Shown here piece after piece: positions 55,496 through 64,000 of a stretch of DNA of 64,000 nt. How positions within the stretch are numbered: the stretch's first letter is position 1; the number at the start of each line of letters is the position of its first letter. The translations under genes were made by a program, and so were the position numbers. The notes beneath the pieces were generated by a model. That model saw only the letters and a list, made by a program, of their open reading frames with translations. It ran no database searches and was not told the DNA's origin. Origin of the DNA: OMPR01 sp965183835 (GTDB taxonomy: Bacteria > Pseudomonadota > Alphaproteobacteria > Rhodobacterales > Rhodobacteraceae); assembly GCA_965183835.1 (NCBI GenBank), contig CBCYME010000008.1, forward strand, positions 1 through 64,000. Reading direction: 5' to 3'.

Positions 55496-56778
55496 CAGAG
55501 CACACGTGCCAGATGCAGCATGCCAGTGCAGATTTTCGACACCTCATCAGGCGACGCGATGAATGGTGGCATTGTGTAGATGTTGGTGCCAAACGGGCGC
55601 AGGAAAACACCCATTTCGCGGGCCAATGCATGGGCCTGATCGGCGCTGACCCGGTGCTTCATCTCAATGACGCCGATTGCGCCCAGCACACGCACATCCG
55701 CCACGTTTGGCAGATCACGGGCAGGGGCTAATTCCTGCGTCATCTGTGTGTCGATGGCATTCACTGTACCGTGCCAATCTTGCGCTTCCAGCAATTCAAG
55801 GCTGGCACGGGCGGCGGCGCAGGCCAGCGGATTGGCCATGAATGTGGGTCCATGCATAAAGATGCCGGGCTCTCCATTGCCAATGCCCTCAGCCACGCGG
55901 TCATTGGTCATGGTGGTGGCAAAACTGATGTGCCCACCTGTCAAAGCCTTGCCCAGACACAGGATATCGGGCTCAATTGTGCAGAAATCAGTGGTAAACA
56001 TTTTGCCAGTTCGGCCAAACCCAGTCGCGATTTCATCAAAGATCAGCAAGACACCGAACTCATCACAAATTGCGCGCGCTTGGTTCAAGTATTCCGGGTG
56101 ATAGAAATACATACCGCCCGTGCCCTGCACGACGGGCTCAAGGATAAAGGCCGCGATTTCGCGATGATTGGCCTCGATCAGGGCGCGCAAATCACCCAAG
56201 CCGTTCAACGCCGGATCGTCGTTCCACGCCTCGGTGATGCGGATCGGGGGGCGATCAACAAAATGTTGCACGCTCAGCGCGCCTTGAAACAGATGATGCA
56301 TGCCGGTGGTCGGGTCGCAAACGCTCATCGCCTTCCACGTATCTCCGTGATAGCCCGAGCGGATGGTGGCAAAGTGGGACCGTCCCGGAAACCCTTTGGC
56401 GTGCTGATATTGAACCGCCATCTTCATCGCGACCTCGACAGAGACCGATCCACTGTCACAGTAGAAAATGCGTTGCATCGACGGGGGCGCGACCCGCAGC
56501 AGGGCCTTGCCAAGCTCAATTGCCGGATCGTGGGTCAGGCCGCCGAACATCACATGGGGCATCCGGTCCAGCTGATCGTGAATGGCCTGCGTAATCTTGG
56601 GGTGACGGTGGCCATGCATCATGCACCACCACGATGACATGGCGTCGATCAATCGGGTTCCATCATCCAGCGTGATGTGCATGCCCTCGGTTTCCTTGAC
56701 CACAAAGGTAGGTCCGGGTTTTTCCACATTGGTATAGGGATGCCAGAGATGCTTTTGGTCGAATTCCAGAGGTGTCAT
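55495..56778 (-). CDS. bioA: Adenosylmethionine-8-amino-7-oxononanoate aminotransferase
   Basis: The 427-residue class III aminotransferase begins MTPLEFDQKHLWHPYTNVEK, with SSWWCMMHGHRHPKI and LIFDEIATGFGRTGKMF; the PLP lysine follows in LCLGKALTGGHIS. It uses SAM as the amino donor to make 7,8-diaminopelargonate. It overlaps bioD by 4 bases and bioG by 1 base. The fold and context leave little doubt. Confidence 0.95.
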   Translation of the reverse strand: MTPLEFDQKHLWHPYTNVEKPGPTFVVKETEGMHITLDDGTRLIDAMSSWWCMMHGHRHPKITQAIHDQLDRMPHVMFGGLTHDPAIELGKALLRVAPPSMQRIFYCDSGSVSVEVAMKMAVQYQHAKGFPGRSHFATIRSGYHGDTWKAMSVCDPTTGMHHLFQGALSVQHFVDRPPIRITEAWNDDPALNGLGDLRALIEANHREIAAFILEPVVQGTGGMYFYHPEYLNQARAICDEFGVLLIFDEIATGFGRTGKMFTTDFCTIEPDILCLGKALTGGHISFATTMTNDRVAEGIGNGEPGIFMHGPTFMANPLACAAARASLELLEAQDWHGTVNAIDTQMTQELAPARDLPNVADVRVLGAIGVIEMKHRVSADQAHALAREMGVFLRPFGTNIYTMPPFIASPDEVSKICTGMLHLARVL

Positions 56779-57404
56779 TGGGTCAGGGCTCCGGTGATGG
56801 TTTTCATGTCGATGGCTTTAAAGGCCTCGCTCAACGTGTCCGCGTCCAGGGCGGTCAGTCGGGGCAGACGACCCAGATGCGCTACATCGGCAAAGTCACA
56901 AATTGTCTGTTTAACCTCAGGCACGGCATCCCCGATAAAGGCCACGCCCACGATCGCGCATCGTGCCTGACGCAAGGCCAGCAAAGACATCAGGGTATGG
57001 TTGATCGTGCCCAATTGTGTGCGGGCGCACAGGATCACCGGTGCCCCCCAATGGGCAAAGGCATCCAGAAACAGCTCTTCCCGGTTCAGGGGGACCATGA
57101 CGCCGCCAGCCCCTTCGATCACCAGCGGACCGTCTATCGTTGGGATGGTCAGGTCGTCCAAACCAATATGCACGCCTTCAGCCTCGGCCGACAAATGCGG
57201 CGAGGCTGGCAATTGCAACAGATGCGCTTCGGGCAAAGTGGGGCGGCCTGTCAGAGACGCGATAATCTGACTGTCGGTCTGCTCTTCGATCCCGGATTGG
57301 ATGGGTTTCCAATAGGTTGCGTTCAATGCAAGCGTCAGACCCGCAGAAAACACTGTTTTCCCGATCTCAGTGTCGGTCCCGGTTACAACAATGGGTTGGG
57401 TCAT
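56775..57404 (-). CDS. bioD: Dethiobiotin synthetase
   Basis: The 209-residue P-loop enzyme begins PIVVTGTDTEIGKTVFSAGL, with the Walker A GTDTEIGKT and EGAGGVMVPLN. It closes the ureido ring of dethiobiotin from diaminopelargonate, CO2 and ATP. It overlaps bioF and bioA by 4 bases each within the biotin operon. Confidence 0.94.
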   Translation of the reverse strand: MTQPIVVTGTDTEIGKTVFSAGLTLALNATYWKPIQSGIEEQTDSQIIASLTGRPTLPEAHLLQLPASPHLSAEAEGVHIGLDDLTIPTIDGPLVIEGAGGVMVPLNREELFLDAFAHWGAPVILCARTQLGTINHTLMSLLALRQARCAIVGVAFIGDAVPEVKQTICDFADVAHLGRLPRLTALDADTLSEAFKAIDMKTITGALTQ

Positions 57405-58540
57405 TGGCTGTGCTCTTTCATCGCCTGACTAAGGTCACACATCATCTGCGTGATCACGTCGGCAGAGGTGTTGAGGGTGATCGAGATCCGCAAGCGCGCC
57501 GTGTTGCGTGGGACCGTCGGGGGGCGAATGCCACGAATGTCATAGCCCAGCCCTTGCATATGGGCCGCCAGCGCCATCGTGGGTTTGTCTTTGCCAATGA
57601 TCACCGGCATGATCTGGCTTTGAAACCCGATCAAACCACAGTGGCGCTCGGCCTGCGCATGCGCATGCGCGATCAGGGCCCGGGCCCGCTCTTGGCGTGC
57701 GGGATTGGTGCGCAATTCGGTCAGGGCGGCACGCACAAGGGCAGCATTCAGCGGCGACGGGGCGGTTGCAAAGACAAACCCCCGCGCGCGATTGATCAAC
57801 GTATCGATCAGAACCTGCGCACCACAGATCAGCGCGCCAGATACACCCAACCCCTTGCCGCAGGTGTGCAGTGTCAGGGTGTTTTCCCGGTTCGCATAGC
57901 TGTGGCTCACACCGCGGCCCAAATCTCCGAAAATACCTGTGGCGTGGGCTTCGTCCACCACCAGAACTGCACCAGTTTCAGCAGCCAAAGCGGCAAGATC
58001 GTCAATCGGGGCCAGATCGCCGTCCATGGAATACAGGCTCTCGCAGGCCAACCAGATCTGCCCGGTATTGCCCGCCTCGCGCCAAAGTCGAATACGGTTT
58101 GCTGCGTCGGTGACATCGTTATGGGTAAAGGCCATCGTGTCCGCCCGACCAAGGCGCATGCCGTCATGGGTGCTGGCGTGGATCAAGGCGTCATACAGCA
58201 CCAGATCGCCCTGCGCAGGCAGGGTCGAAAAGATCGCGGTGTTGGCGACGAAGCCACCGCCAACAAACAGTGCGGCCTCTGTGCCAAAGAATGCGGCGGC
58301 TTCTTGTTCTAATAGGCAATGTTCGTCCTGATTGCCGCGCAACAGCCGCGACCCACCCGCACCAACCGGAACACCACGGTCCAAAGCGGATCGGGCAGCG
58401 GATCGCAACAGATCCGATTCCGCCAGCCCGAGATAGTCGTTAGATGCAAAGTCATGCCCGGCACGCGGGATCAGTTGCCGGTAACGCCCCCGCGTTTCCA
58501 GCGACCTGAGCGCTGTATCGTGCCGTGCAAACAGCGTCAT
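57401..58540 (-). CDS. bioF: 8-Amino-7-oxononanoate synthase
   Basis: The 379-residue PLP enzyme has HDFASNDYLGLAESDLLRSA near the start, LLRGNQDEHCLLEQEAAAFF, VVDEAHATGIFGDLGRG, and the PLP lysine near LHTCGKGLGVSGALI. It condenses pimeloyl-ACP with alanine to form 8-amino-7-oxononanoate. It overlaps bioB and bioD by 4 bases each. Confidence 0.95.
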   Translation of the reverse strand: MTLFARHDTALRSLETRGRYRQLIPRAGHDFASNDYLGLAESDLLRSAARSALDRGVPVGAGGSRLLRGNQDEHCLLEQEAAAFFGTEAALFVGGGFVANTAIFSTLPAQGDLVLYDALIHASTHDGMRLGRADTMAFTHNDVTDAANRIRLWREAGNTGQIWLACESLYSMDGDLAPIDDLAALAAETGAVLVVDEAHATGIFGDLGRGVSHSYANRENTLTLHTCGKGLGVSGALICGAQVLIDTLINRARGFVFATAPSPLNAALVRAALTELRTNPARQERARALIAHAHAQAERHCGLIGFQSQIMPVIIGKDKPTMALAAHMQGLGYDIRGIRPPTVPRNTARLRISITLNTSADVITQMMCDLSQAMKEHSQ

Positions 58541-59514
58541 TTTGAGCCGTCACATCCCACGGCCATGGCTGTCAGGCCAAGTTTGTCAAACAGCACGCTG
58601 TCTTTGTCTTCTTCCGGGTTGTCGGCGGTCAGCAAGGTGTCGCCCACAAAGATCGAATTGGCCCCGGCAAAGATACACATGGCCTGCATTTCGTCGCTCA
58701 TGTCGGTGCGACCTGCGGACAGACGCACATGCGATTTTGGCATCAGGATACGCGCCAACGCAACGGTGCGCACAAATTCGATCGGGTCCAGCGGTTTGAC
58801 ATCGGCCAGCGGCGTGTCTGCGATTGGGATCAGCATATTGACCGGAACCGAATCCGGGTGCTCGGGCAGGGTGGCCAAGGCCAGCAACATGTCGATGCGG
58901 TCCATTTTCTGCTCGCCCATACCGACAATGCCACCGGCGCAGACTTTCATGCCTGCTTCGCGCACGCGGTTCAGCGTTTCGATGCGGTCGGCAAAGGTGC
59001 GTGTGGTGATGATTTCGGAATAATACCGCTCGGACGTGTCAATGTTGTGGTTGTAGTAATCCAAACCCGCATCGCGCAAGCGAAACACTTGGTCATCTTC
59101 CAGCATGCCCAACGTCATGCAGGTTTCCATACCCATGTCCTTGACGCCTTGCACCATCGCCTCAAGCATTGGCATGTCGCGCTCTTTGGGGGACCGCCAT
59201 GCCGCGCCCATGCAATACCGCGTTGCGCCGCCTTCTTTGGCTTTGCGCGCTTGTGCCAGAACTTGCTCGACTTCGATCAGTTTTGAGGCCGACAGCTTGG
59301 ATCCGTTGCGCGCAGACTGGCTGCAATAGGCGCAATCCTCGGCGCAGCCACCGGTTTTGATCGACAATAACTTGGACCGCTGGACCTGATTTGGATCGAA
59401 GTTTTCCCGATGCACGGTTTGTGCCTCAAACAACAAATCCATCAGGGGTTTGTTGTAGATTTCTTCCGCCTCGGCGCGGCTCCAGTCCGTACGAATGGTC
59501 TGGTTGTCGAGCAT
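58537..59514 (-). CDS. bioB: Biotin synthase
   Basis: The start at 59514 (MLDNQTIRTDWSRAEAEEIY), with GGAGGAA 6 bases upstream, gives 325 residues. A longer frame is not needed. The radical-SAM cluster is in GGCAEDCAYCSQS (CxxxCxxC). It inserts sulfur into dethiobiotin. It is first in bioBFDAGC, and two TTATAGATAA boxes lie 21 and 62 bases upstream of the start. Confidence 0.96.
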   Translation of the reverse strand: MLDNQTIRTDWSRAEAEEIYNKPLMDLLFEAQTVHRENFDPNQVQRSKLLSIKTGGCAEDCAYCSQSARNGSKLSASKLIEVEQVLAQARKAKEGGATRYCMGAAWRSPKERDMPMLEAMVQGVKDMGMETCMTLGMLEDDQVFRLRDAGLDYYNHNIDTSERYYSEIITTRTFADRIETLNRVREAGMKVCAGGIVGMGEQKMDRIDMLLALATLPEHPDSVPVNMLIPIADTPLADVKPLDPIEFVRTVALARILMPKSHVRLSAGRTDMSDEMQAMCIFAGANSIFVGDTLLTADNPEEDKDSVLFDKLGLTAMAVGCDGSK

Positions 59515-59534
59515 CGGTATTCCTCCATTGGGAA

Positions 59535-59544
59535 TTATAGATAA
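59535..59544. promoter_or_regulatory. BioR box, proximal to bioB
   Basis: TTATAGATAA, the alphaproteobacterial BioR-site sequence, lies 21 bases upstream of the bioB start. A second exact copy is at 59576-59585. Confidence 0.8.
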
Positions 59545-59575
59545 AAATGAGCTGCGCTCTGCTTGATGGAAGTGA

Positions 59576-59585
59576 TTATAGATAA
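59576..59585. promoter_or_regulatory. BioR box, distal to bioB
   Basis: A second exact TTATAGATAA lies 41 bases (about four helix turns) from the first. Two in-phase sites could bind BioR dimers on the same DNA face. Confidence 0.8.
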
Positions 59586-59674
59586 GACGCAAAAACCTCA
59601 AGAGAGAATGCCCCACGCGGCAAGACGCCGCCCCGAATAGGGACGGCGTTAGGATCTAGCCCAATGAGATAGGG

Positions 59675-60430
59675 TTATTGTGCTAATTGCCGCGTGAAAA
59701 GCTGACCAAAGGCGGGGTTTTCGGCCTTAACCCCCGCCAAGCGAAGCATGTGCCACGCCAACGCTTGGTTGCTGGATATCACCGGAACGCCGGTGCGGGA
59801 TTCGGCCTCTGCGATGATGTTAAGGCAGCGCAAGTTGGTGCAGCTGACAAAGATCGCATCGCAAGGCGCCACATTCGCAATCTTGTCAATCGCCGCTGAA
59901 ATCGTGCTTTCTGTGATCCGCGCGACCACGCGATCATCGCCTTCTTCGAACGAACCAAAGGCCGCAATGGACATCCCGGCCTGTTCCAATTTCCCGCGCA
60001 TCATGATGGACACTTCGGGCAAATAGGGCGTTATGAATCCCAACTTTGTCGCGCCCAAAGCCCGGCACGCGGCAATGGTGGCCCTAAGCGGATCCGTAAC
60101 GGGAACGCCGGGCTTTACGGTCTGAATGGCCCGTTCCACACCATCTGAGCCGATCACAGTCGAGGCTGATGTGCACCCATAGCCAATCGCGTCAAAGTTC
60201 AACGCTGCTGGCAACAGCTGCGCAGAGGCAGGCAAATCCTGCTCCATCTTGATCAGTGTGTCGGGGCGGATTTCCGTCACCATCGGGATGCGCGAATGAT
60301 ACAGCGCCACCCCATCCAGATCCATCATCCGCGAGAACTCAGGTTCTAGCGATTCATCTGTTTCCAGCACGACAACACCCAAGGTCGCCCGCGTTCCAAT
60401 CCCATCATCCGTCGCAAAGTCGAGTTTCAT
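59675..60430 (-). CDS. EutA-like / Asp-Glu racemase superfamily protein
   Basis: The start at 60430 (MKLDFATDDGIGTRATLGVV) gives 251 residues. A longer frame adds 21 atypical residues. It has two candidate catalytic Cys (C86 in GYGCTSAST and C197 in VSCTNLR), the layout of arylmalonate decarboxylase, maleate isomerase and the EutA protein of hydroxyectoine gene clusters. It starts 7 bases after the M24 gene. It may isomerise or decarboxylate an intermediate of the operon's substrate. The substrate is unknown. Confidence 0.7.
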   Translation of the reverse strand: MKLDFATDDGIGTRATLGVVVLETDESLEPEFSRMMDLDGVALYHSRIPMVTEIRPDTLIKMEQDLPASAQLLPAALNFDAIGYGCTSASTVIGSDGVERAIQTVKPGVPVTDPLRATIAACRALGATKLGFITPYLPEVSIMMRGKLEQAGMSIAAFGSFEEGDDRVVARITESTISAAIDKIANVAPCDAIFVSCTNLRCLNIIAEAESRTGVPVISSNQALAWHMLRLAGVKAENPAFGQLFTRQLAQ

Positions 60431-60437
60431 CTGTCCC

Positions 60438-61604
60438 TCAGAGTATCGGTAAATCGCGCGCCGCACGGGTGCTAAGAAGGCGAGGCACCCCATCGGTCAC
60501 GACAATGTTTTCTTCGTGAACCATAATACGGCCATCCCCATAACTAAGCGAGGGTTCCAGCGTCAGCACCATGTTCTCTTGCAGAACTGTTTCATCAAAG
60601 GCCGCATGTGATGGCCATTCGGTCAGTTGCATCCCCAGTCCATGACCCAAACGCCCAACATCACCACCCTGATCATCCAACTCGGCAATCACGGTCTGCA
60701 TCGCCGTAAAGAGATCCCGGCAGGTTGCGCCGGGTCGGGCGGCGTCCATCCCGGCCTCGGTCGCGCGCCAAAGTACATCATAGGCCCGCTTGGACAGATC
60801 ATCCGCCTGACCAATGGCCCAGTTGCGATCAAAATCGCAAAAATAACCGTCAAACGTCGCGCCCGTGTCCAGCATCAAGATGTCACCGGATTGCAAAGGG
60901 CGACGAGAGGGCGGTGAAATCACATCGTGATAGCCGCCTTGGTCCGCACCCCCCACTAGATAGGGCACGTCATCCGCCCCCAAAGCCAGTGCCTCGCGTC
61001 GGAATGCCCGGAATACGTCCTCAAACGGTTGGCCTTGGCTGACAAAACTGGGCACAGCGGCAAAGCTGCGCGAACCAATGTCACAGATATGGGCCAATTT
61101 TTCGATCTCAGCAGCTGATTTGACCATGCGCAGGGATTGCACCAGCGGCGTGGCATCCGCGATATCCAACCCCGGCAAGGCAGCCATCAGGCGTTCGTAA
61201 TCGCCCAACGGCATCCTAAGCGCGGTCTCATGCCCCTTCATCACACCGATGCGCGCGCCTCTGTTTGACAACGGGGTCAGGATTTCGAGCAGCAACGAAA
61301 TGCCGTCGTCTTGGGGCGCTGGCGCGCTCCATGTGCGAATGTCATCCAGCCACGTTTGCCGCATCAGGGCCGCGCCAATTTCAGGAATGATAGCAATGGG
61401 TTTGCCGGACGCGGGCACAAACAGGAACCAAGGGCGTGTGGGGCTTTGCCAGAACAGCGTGTGAAATCCGCTGAAATAGCGGACTTCGGGTTCGGTCAAC
61501 AGCAACAGACCAGCCAAGCCCTGTTGCGCCATCAAGGCTTGGGCTTTGGCCGTGCGTGTTTCGAATTCAGCGTCAGCAAATCCGCGAACAGGGGCGTCAG
61601 ACAT
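60438..61604 (-). CDS. M24-family metallohydrolase (Xaa-Pro dipeptidase / ectoine hydrolase-like)
   Basis: The start at 61604 (MSDAPVRGFADAEFETRTAK) gives 388 residues and overlaps the lyase gene by 8 bases. The C-terminal pita-bread fold has metal ligands in LDTGATFDGYFCDFDR, GHGLGMQLTEW, LEPSLSYGDG and VHEENIVVTDG. Relatives include aminopeptidase P, creatinase and ectoine hydrolase (DoeA/EutD). In this operon it may open a cyclic amide or cut a small peptide-like bond. Neighbours suggest breakdown of an amino acid derivative. Confidence 0.8.
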   Translation of the reverse strand: MSDAPVRGFADAEFETRTAKAQALMAQQGLAGLLLLTEPEVRYFSGFHTLFWQSPTRPWFLFVPASGKPIAIIPEIGAALMRQTWLDDIRTWSAPAPQDDGISLLLEILTPLSNRGARIGVMKGHETALRMPLGDYERLMAALPGLDIADATPLVQSLRMVKSAAEIEKLAHICDIGSRSFAAVPSFVSQGQPFEDVFRAFRREALALGADDVPYLVGGADQGGYHDVISPPSRRPLQSGDILMLDTGATFDGYFCDFDRNWAIGQADDLSKRAYDVLWRATEAGMDAARPGATCRDLFTAMQTVIAELDDQGGDVGRLGHGLGMQLTEWPSHAAFDETVLQENMVLTLEPSLSYGDGRIMVHEENIVVTDGVPRLLSTRAARDLPIL

Positions 61605-62784
61605 TGCTGTCCTCCGCCATGACGGCTGCAAAGATTTCCGGATCAGTGATGCCTTCGGACCCGATGAGCAACACGCGCGAATTGCTATCCAGACCCAGTG
61701 TTGCGCCGGTTGTGCCTGCCTGCGCCGCGATCAGCGCGGCCAGTCCCGCAACCGCGCTTTCACCGGCTTCGACGACCGGATCACTGCCCAATGGTCGGGC
61801 CAGCAAGCGCATGGTGGGGCCAACGACACTGTCAGGGATTGTGACGTAATCGGTGGCTTCTTCGCGCAGGATGTCCCACGCCATTTCCGAGGGTTCACCA
61901 CACGACAGGCCGGCCATGATGGTTTCGACCTCGATGTGCACAGCCGTCGGCGCATCTTTGCGGGCACTCTCATAGAGACAGGCGGCCATGTCAGGCTCGA
62001 CGATCACGACACGAGGGGATTGGTCCCCCCAATACTGACGCAGTTTCGCCGCGACAGAGGCCGCCAAACCACCAACACCGCCCTGCAAGAAAACATGCGT
62101 AGGTGCATTGCCCAATTCTTCGCAGGCTTCGCGGGTCATCACGGAATATCCCGCCATAACATCGCGCGGTGGCTCGGAATAGCCGGGCCAGGATGTGTCA
62201 GACACCACGAACCATCCATTTTGCTCTGCTTCAGCGCGGGCCAGATCGACGGAATCGTCATAGTCGCCTTCGATCCGGATGACATCAGCCCCCAGTTCTC
62301 GCATCGCTTGGGCACGGCCTTCGCTGACTTCGGCGTGGATGTAGATCCGGCAGGGCGCACCAAACCGTTTGCAGCCCCAAGCCAGAGACCGCCCATGATT
62401 GCCGTCGGTGGCCGAAACCAAGGTGATCTTGGCGCAGTCATCGCTGTAGGCACCATTGCGGATATCGGCCAAGGTCACATCTTTGCCAAGGCGGCTAGAC
62501 AGTTCCCGTTGCAGCACGCGCAGGGCGGCATAAGCACCCCCAAGCGCCTTGAAACTGCCAAGGCCAAACCGCGGCCCCTCGTGTTTGTAGTGGATTTCGC
62601 CGACGCCGATTTTGGCGGCCAGTGCAGGCAGCGAAACAAGCGGAGTGTGGGCATAGCCATCCCATTGGGTGATTTCGCCAATGGCCTGTCCAAAATTGTC
62701 CGGGCTCAGAACGCGGTGCGCTGCATCCCCTTGGTGGCGGGCGCCTGTGGCATGCGCCATCGGCGCTGTTGCAAAGATATCCAT
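61597..62784 (-). CDS. PLP-dependent diaminopropionate ammonia-lyase-like enzyme
   Basis: The 395-residue fold-type II enzyme carries the PLP lysine in GPRFGLGSFKALGGAYAAL (K79), SATDGNHGRSLAWGC, and the DAPAL-like SDTSWPGYSEPPRDVMAGYS. It resembles E. coli YgeX, which splits 2,3-diaminopropionate into pyruvate and ammonia. EutB of hydroxyectoine clusters is another relative. It overlaps the M20 gene by 1 base and the M24 gene by 8 bases. The substrate is not proven. Confidence 0.78.
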   Translation of the reverse strand: MDIFATAPMAHATGARHQGDAAHRVLSPDNFGQAIGEITQWDGYAHTPLVSLPALAAKIGVGEIHYKHEGPRFGLGSFKALGGAYAALRVLQRELSSRLGKDVTLADIRNGAYSDDCAKITLVSATDGNHGRSLAWGCKRFGAPCRIYIHAEVSEGRAQAMRELGADVIRIEGDYDDSVDLARAEAEQNGWFVVSDTSWPGYSEPPRDVMAGYSVMTREACEELGNAPTHVFLQGGVGGLAASVAAKLRQYWGDQSPRVVIVEPDMAACLYESARKDAPTAVHIEVETIMAGLSCGEPSEMAWDILREEATDYVTIPDSVVGPTMRLLARPLGSDPVVEAGESAVAGLAALIAAQAGTTGATLGLDSNSRVLLIGSEGITDPEIFAAVMAEDSNV

Positions 62785-63935
62785 CAGTTTTGTCCTTTGG
62801 TCAGGGGCAACCGGTCTTTGACCAATTGCGTCCAGAACGCCGCGCCAATCGGCAGCAGCGCATCGTTGAAATCATAATCGGCGGCGTGCAACGGTTGTCC
62901 GTTGGCCCCCGTTTCGCCATTGCCCAGCAACAGAAAGCAGCCCGGAATGGCGGCGGTGAAGTGGGCGAAATCTTCGGAAAAGCTCATCGGGGATCGGTTA
63001 CCGTCAACCTCCAGATCCAACGCCTTGGCGGCTTGGACCACCGCCTCTGTCGGCTCAATTGCGTTGATGGTCTCGATGAACTCGGTGCGGAACTGCACGT
63101 CGACTTGGACGCCATGCGCGGCTGCGACGCCGTTTGCGATCTGGCGCATAAAGCGTTCGATCTGTTGACGATCCTCGGGCAGACGCGCGCGGCAGTCGCC
63201 TTTCAGCGTGGCCTGACCGGGCAAGACGTTGCGCTGCCCGTCTGTCAGGAATTCGGTCACTGAAACAACAGCCCCGGCACTGGGCGCCAGTTTGCGAGCC
63301 ACGATGGTTTGCAATGCTTGCACCAGCTCTGCGCCCACGGTGATCGCATCCACACCGACTTGCGGCATCGAGGCATGGCCGCCCTGACCGGTGATTGTGA
63401 TTTCAAACAGGCTTTCGCTTGCACAAATCTGTCCGGGCCGTGTTGTGACCTGACCGGTTGGGGCGCCGGGCAGATTGTGGATGGCATAGACCTCTTCCAT
63501 CGGGAACTGCTCCAACACGCCCTGATCAATCATCGCTTTGGCACCCAGACCGTGTTCTTCGTTGGGTTGGAACAGGAAAACAACTGTACCGTCGAAATCG
63601 GGGTTTTTCGCAAGCGTTTCGGCAGCGCCCAGCAACATGGTCATGTGACCGTCATGTCCACAGGCATGCATCACCCCATCGGTTTGGGACGCATAGTCCA
63701 GACCTGTGGCCTCGTGAATGGGCAGGGCATCCATGTCAGCGCGCAACCCGATCGCGCGATTGCCCGTACCGGCGCGCAAAATGCCGACGACGCCGACACC
63801 CTCGTGCACCTCAATACCCAGTTCCTGCAGATGTGCCGCGACGCGGGCACGGGTTTGGTGTTCCTGAAACCCAAGCTCTGGCGAGCGATGAAAGGTTTGG
63901 CGCAGCGCGCGTAATTTGCTGTCAAAGTCGGACAT
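62784..63935 (-). CDS. M20-family amidohydrolase / deacylase
   Basis: The start at 63935 (MSDFDSKLRALRQTFHRSPE), with AGGA 7 bases upstream, gives 383 residues. It has the zinc motifs LRADMDALPIHE, HACGHDGHMTMLLGAA and FLFQPNEEHGLGAKAM of the hippurate/N-acyl-amino acid hydrolase family, with a dimerisation domain (ITITGQGGHASMPQ). It is first in a four-gene minus-strand operon and may remove an acyl group from the substrate. E. coli also pairs an M20 gene (ygeY) with a diaminopropionate lyase gene (ygeX). Confidence 0.82.
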   Translation of the reverse strand: MSDFDSKLRALRQTFHRSPELGFQEHQTRARVAAHLQELGIEVHEGVGVVGILRAGTGNRAIGLRADMDALPIHEATGLDYASQTDGVMHACGHDGHMTMLLGAAETLAKNPDFDGTVVFLFQPNEEHGLGAKAMIDQGVLEQFPMEEVYAIHNLPGAPTGQVTTRPGQICASESLFEITITGQGGHASMPQVGVDAITVGAELVQALQTIVARKLAPSAGAVVSVTEFLTDGQRNVLPGQATLKGDCRARLPEDRQQIERFMRQIANGVAAAHGVQVDVQFRTEFIETINAIEPTEAVVQAAKALDLEVDGNRSPMSFSEDFAHFTAAIPGCFLLLGNGETGANGQPLHAADYDFNDALLPIGAAFWTQLVKDRLPLTKGQN

Positions 63936-64000
63936 GCGGGAATCCTGTCTGAATGGTGCACCCAGAGTATTCATCTGCCGGGATGAATTTCATCGAGTTT

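Noticed and set aside
59620..59670. Stem-like sequence after the EutA-like gene
   Set aside because: It can pair with one mismatch but lacks a T run in either direction, so it is not reported as a terminator.
61546..62877. 443-residue open frame on the plus strand across the lyase gene
   Set aside because: Antisense to the PLP enzyme. The long frame is explained by GC-rich codon bias.

Overview
The window looks like part of a large replicon of a marine alphaproteobacterium of the Rhodobacteraceae (Roseobacter group). The evidence is the replication and partition module (a DnaA-like plasmid-type initiator beside parAB), the HutC and BioR style operators, the bioBFDAGC order, the Na+-NQR operon and a GcvA-like LysR. 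A plasmid-type replicator shares the window with core catabolic and respiratory genes, so a chromid or large plasmid is likely. This assignment is inferred from gene content alone.

Layout. 1-2233: the end of one unknown gene and a broken gene for a secreted protein, carrying a perfect 23-bp inverted repeat. 2300-3778 (-): the two subunits of sulfopyruvate decarboxylase and a small WGR protein. 3876-7601: the replicon core, with a parAB operon (-; parA frameshifted), an approximately 480-base origin-like gap, a DnaA-like rep gene (+), and copies of a GTCCCCGCGGGGAC palindrome that probably form the centromere. 7608-13198: a LysR regulator divergent from a NicX/M29-like enzyme and a MATE exporter, then an AEC carrier and an agmatinase-family ureohydrolase. 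13238-21194: a complete histidine-utilisation set (hutC, hutD, hutF, hutIHGU) with a HutC-type palindrome between hutF and hutI. 21251-24536 (-): a Rieske demethylase-like oxygenase, a frameshifted LysR gene and glutathione-dependent formaldehyde dehydrogenase. 24980-28933: a Crp/Fnr regulator convergent with a large SAM-cyclase-ATPase protein. 28937-30497: a frameshifted berberine-bridge flavoenzyme.

30632-38733 holds the Na+-translocating NADH:quinone reductase system: the nqrABCDEF operon, the maturation genes apbE and nqrM, and a small unknown membrane protein. A CBS-domain gene lies between them on the other strand. 39121-43961 is a tetR-hlyD-RND efflux operon. 44161-46519 is glpR-glpD. 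46771-48992 is a monomeric NADP-isocitrate dehydrogenase gene with a dense cluster of insertions. 49183-50029 is the shell of an IS6-like element that now holds an AT-rich secreted-protein gene. 50036-54096 holds tex (frameshifted), a GH25 lysozyme-like lipoprotein and a GntR regulator, possibly BioR. 54093-59514 (-) is a compact biotin operon preceded by two BioR boxes. 59675-63935 (-) is a tightly packed four-gene operon (M20 deacylase, diaminopropionate ammonia-lyase-like, M24 hydrolase, EutA-like racemase/isomerase) that looks like a catabolic route for an acylated or cyclic diamino acid. It is my best candidate for an undescribed system.

Several genes that should be intact are disrupted by small indels: parA, tex, icd, the FAD enzyme, one lysR and the first secreted protein. 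Two changes fall in five-C runs, and icd alone appears to have about seven insertions in 340 bases. Sequencing error and real decay cannot be separated from the sequence alone. No tRNA, rRNA or CRISPR array was seen.
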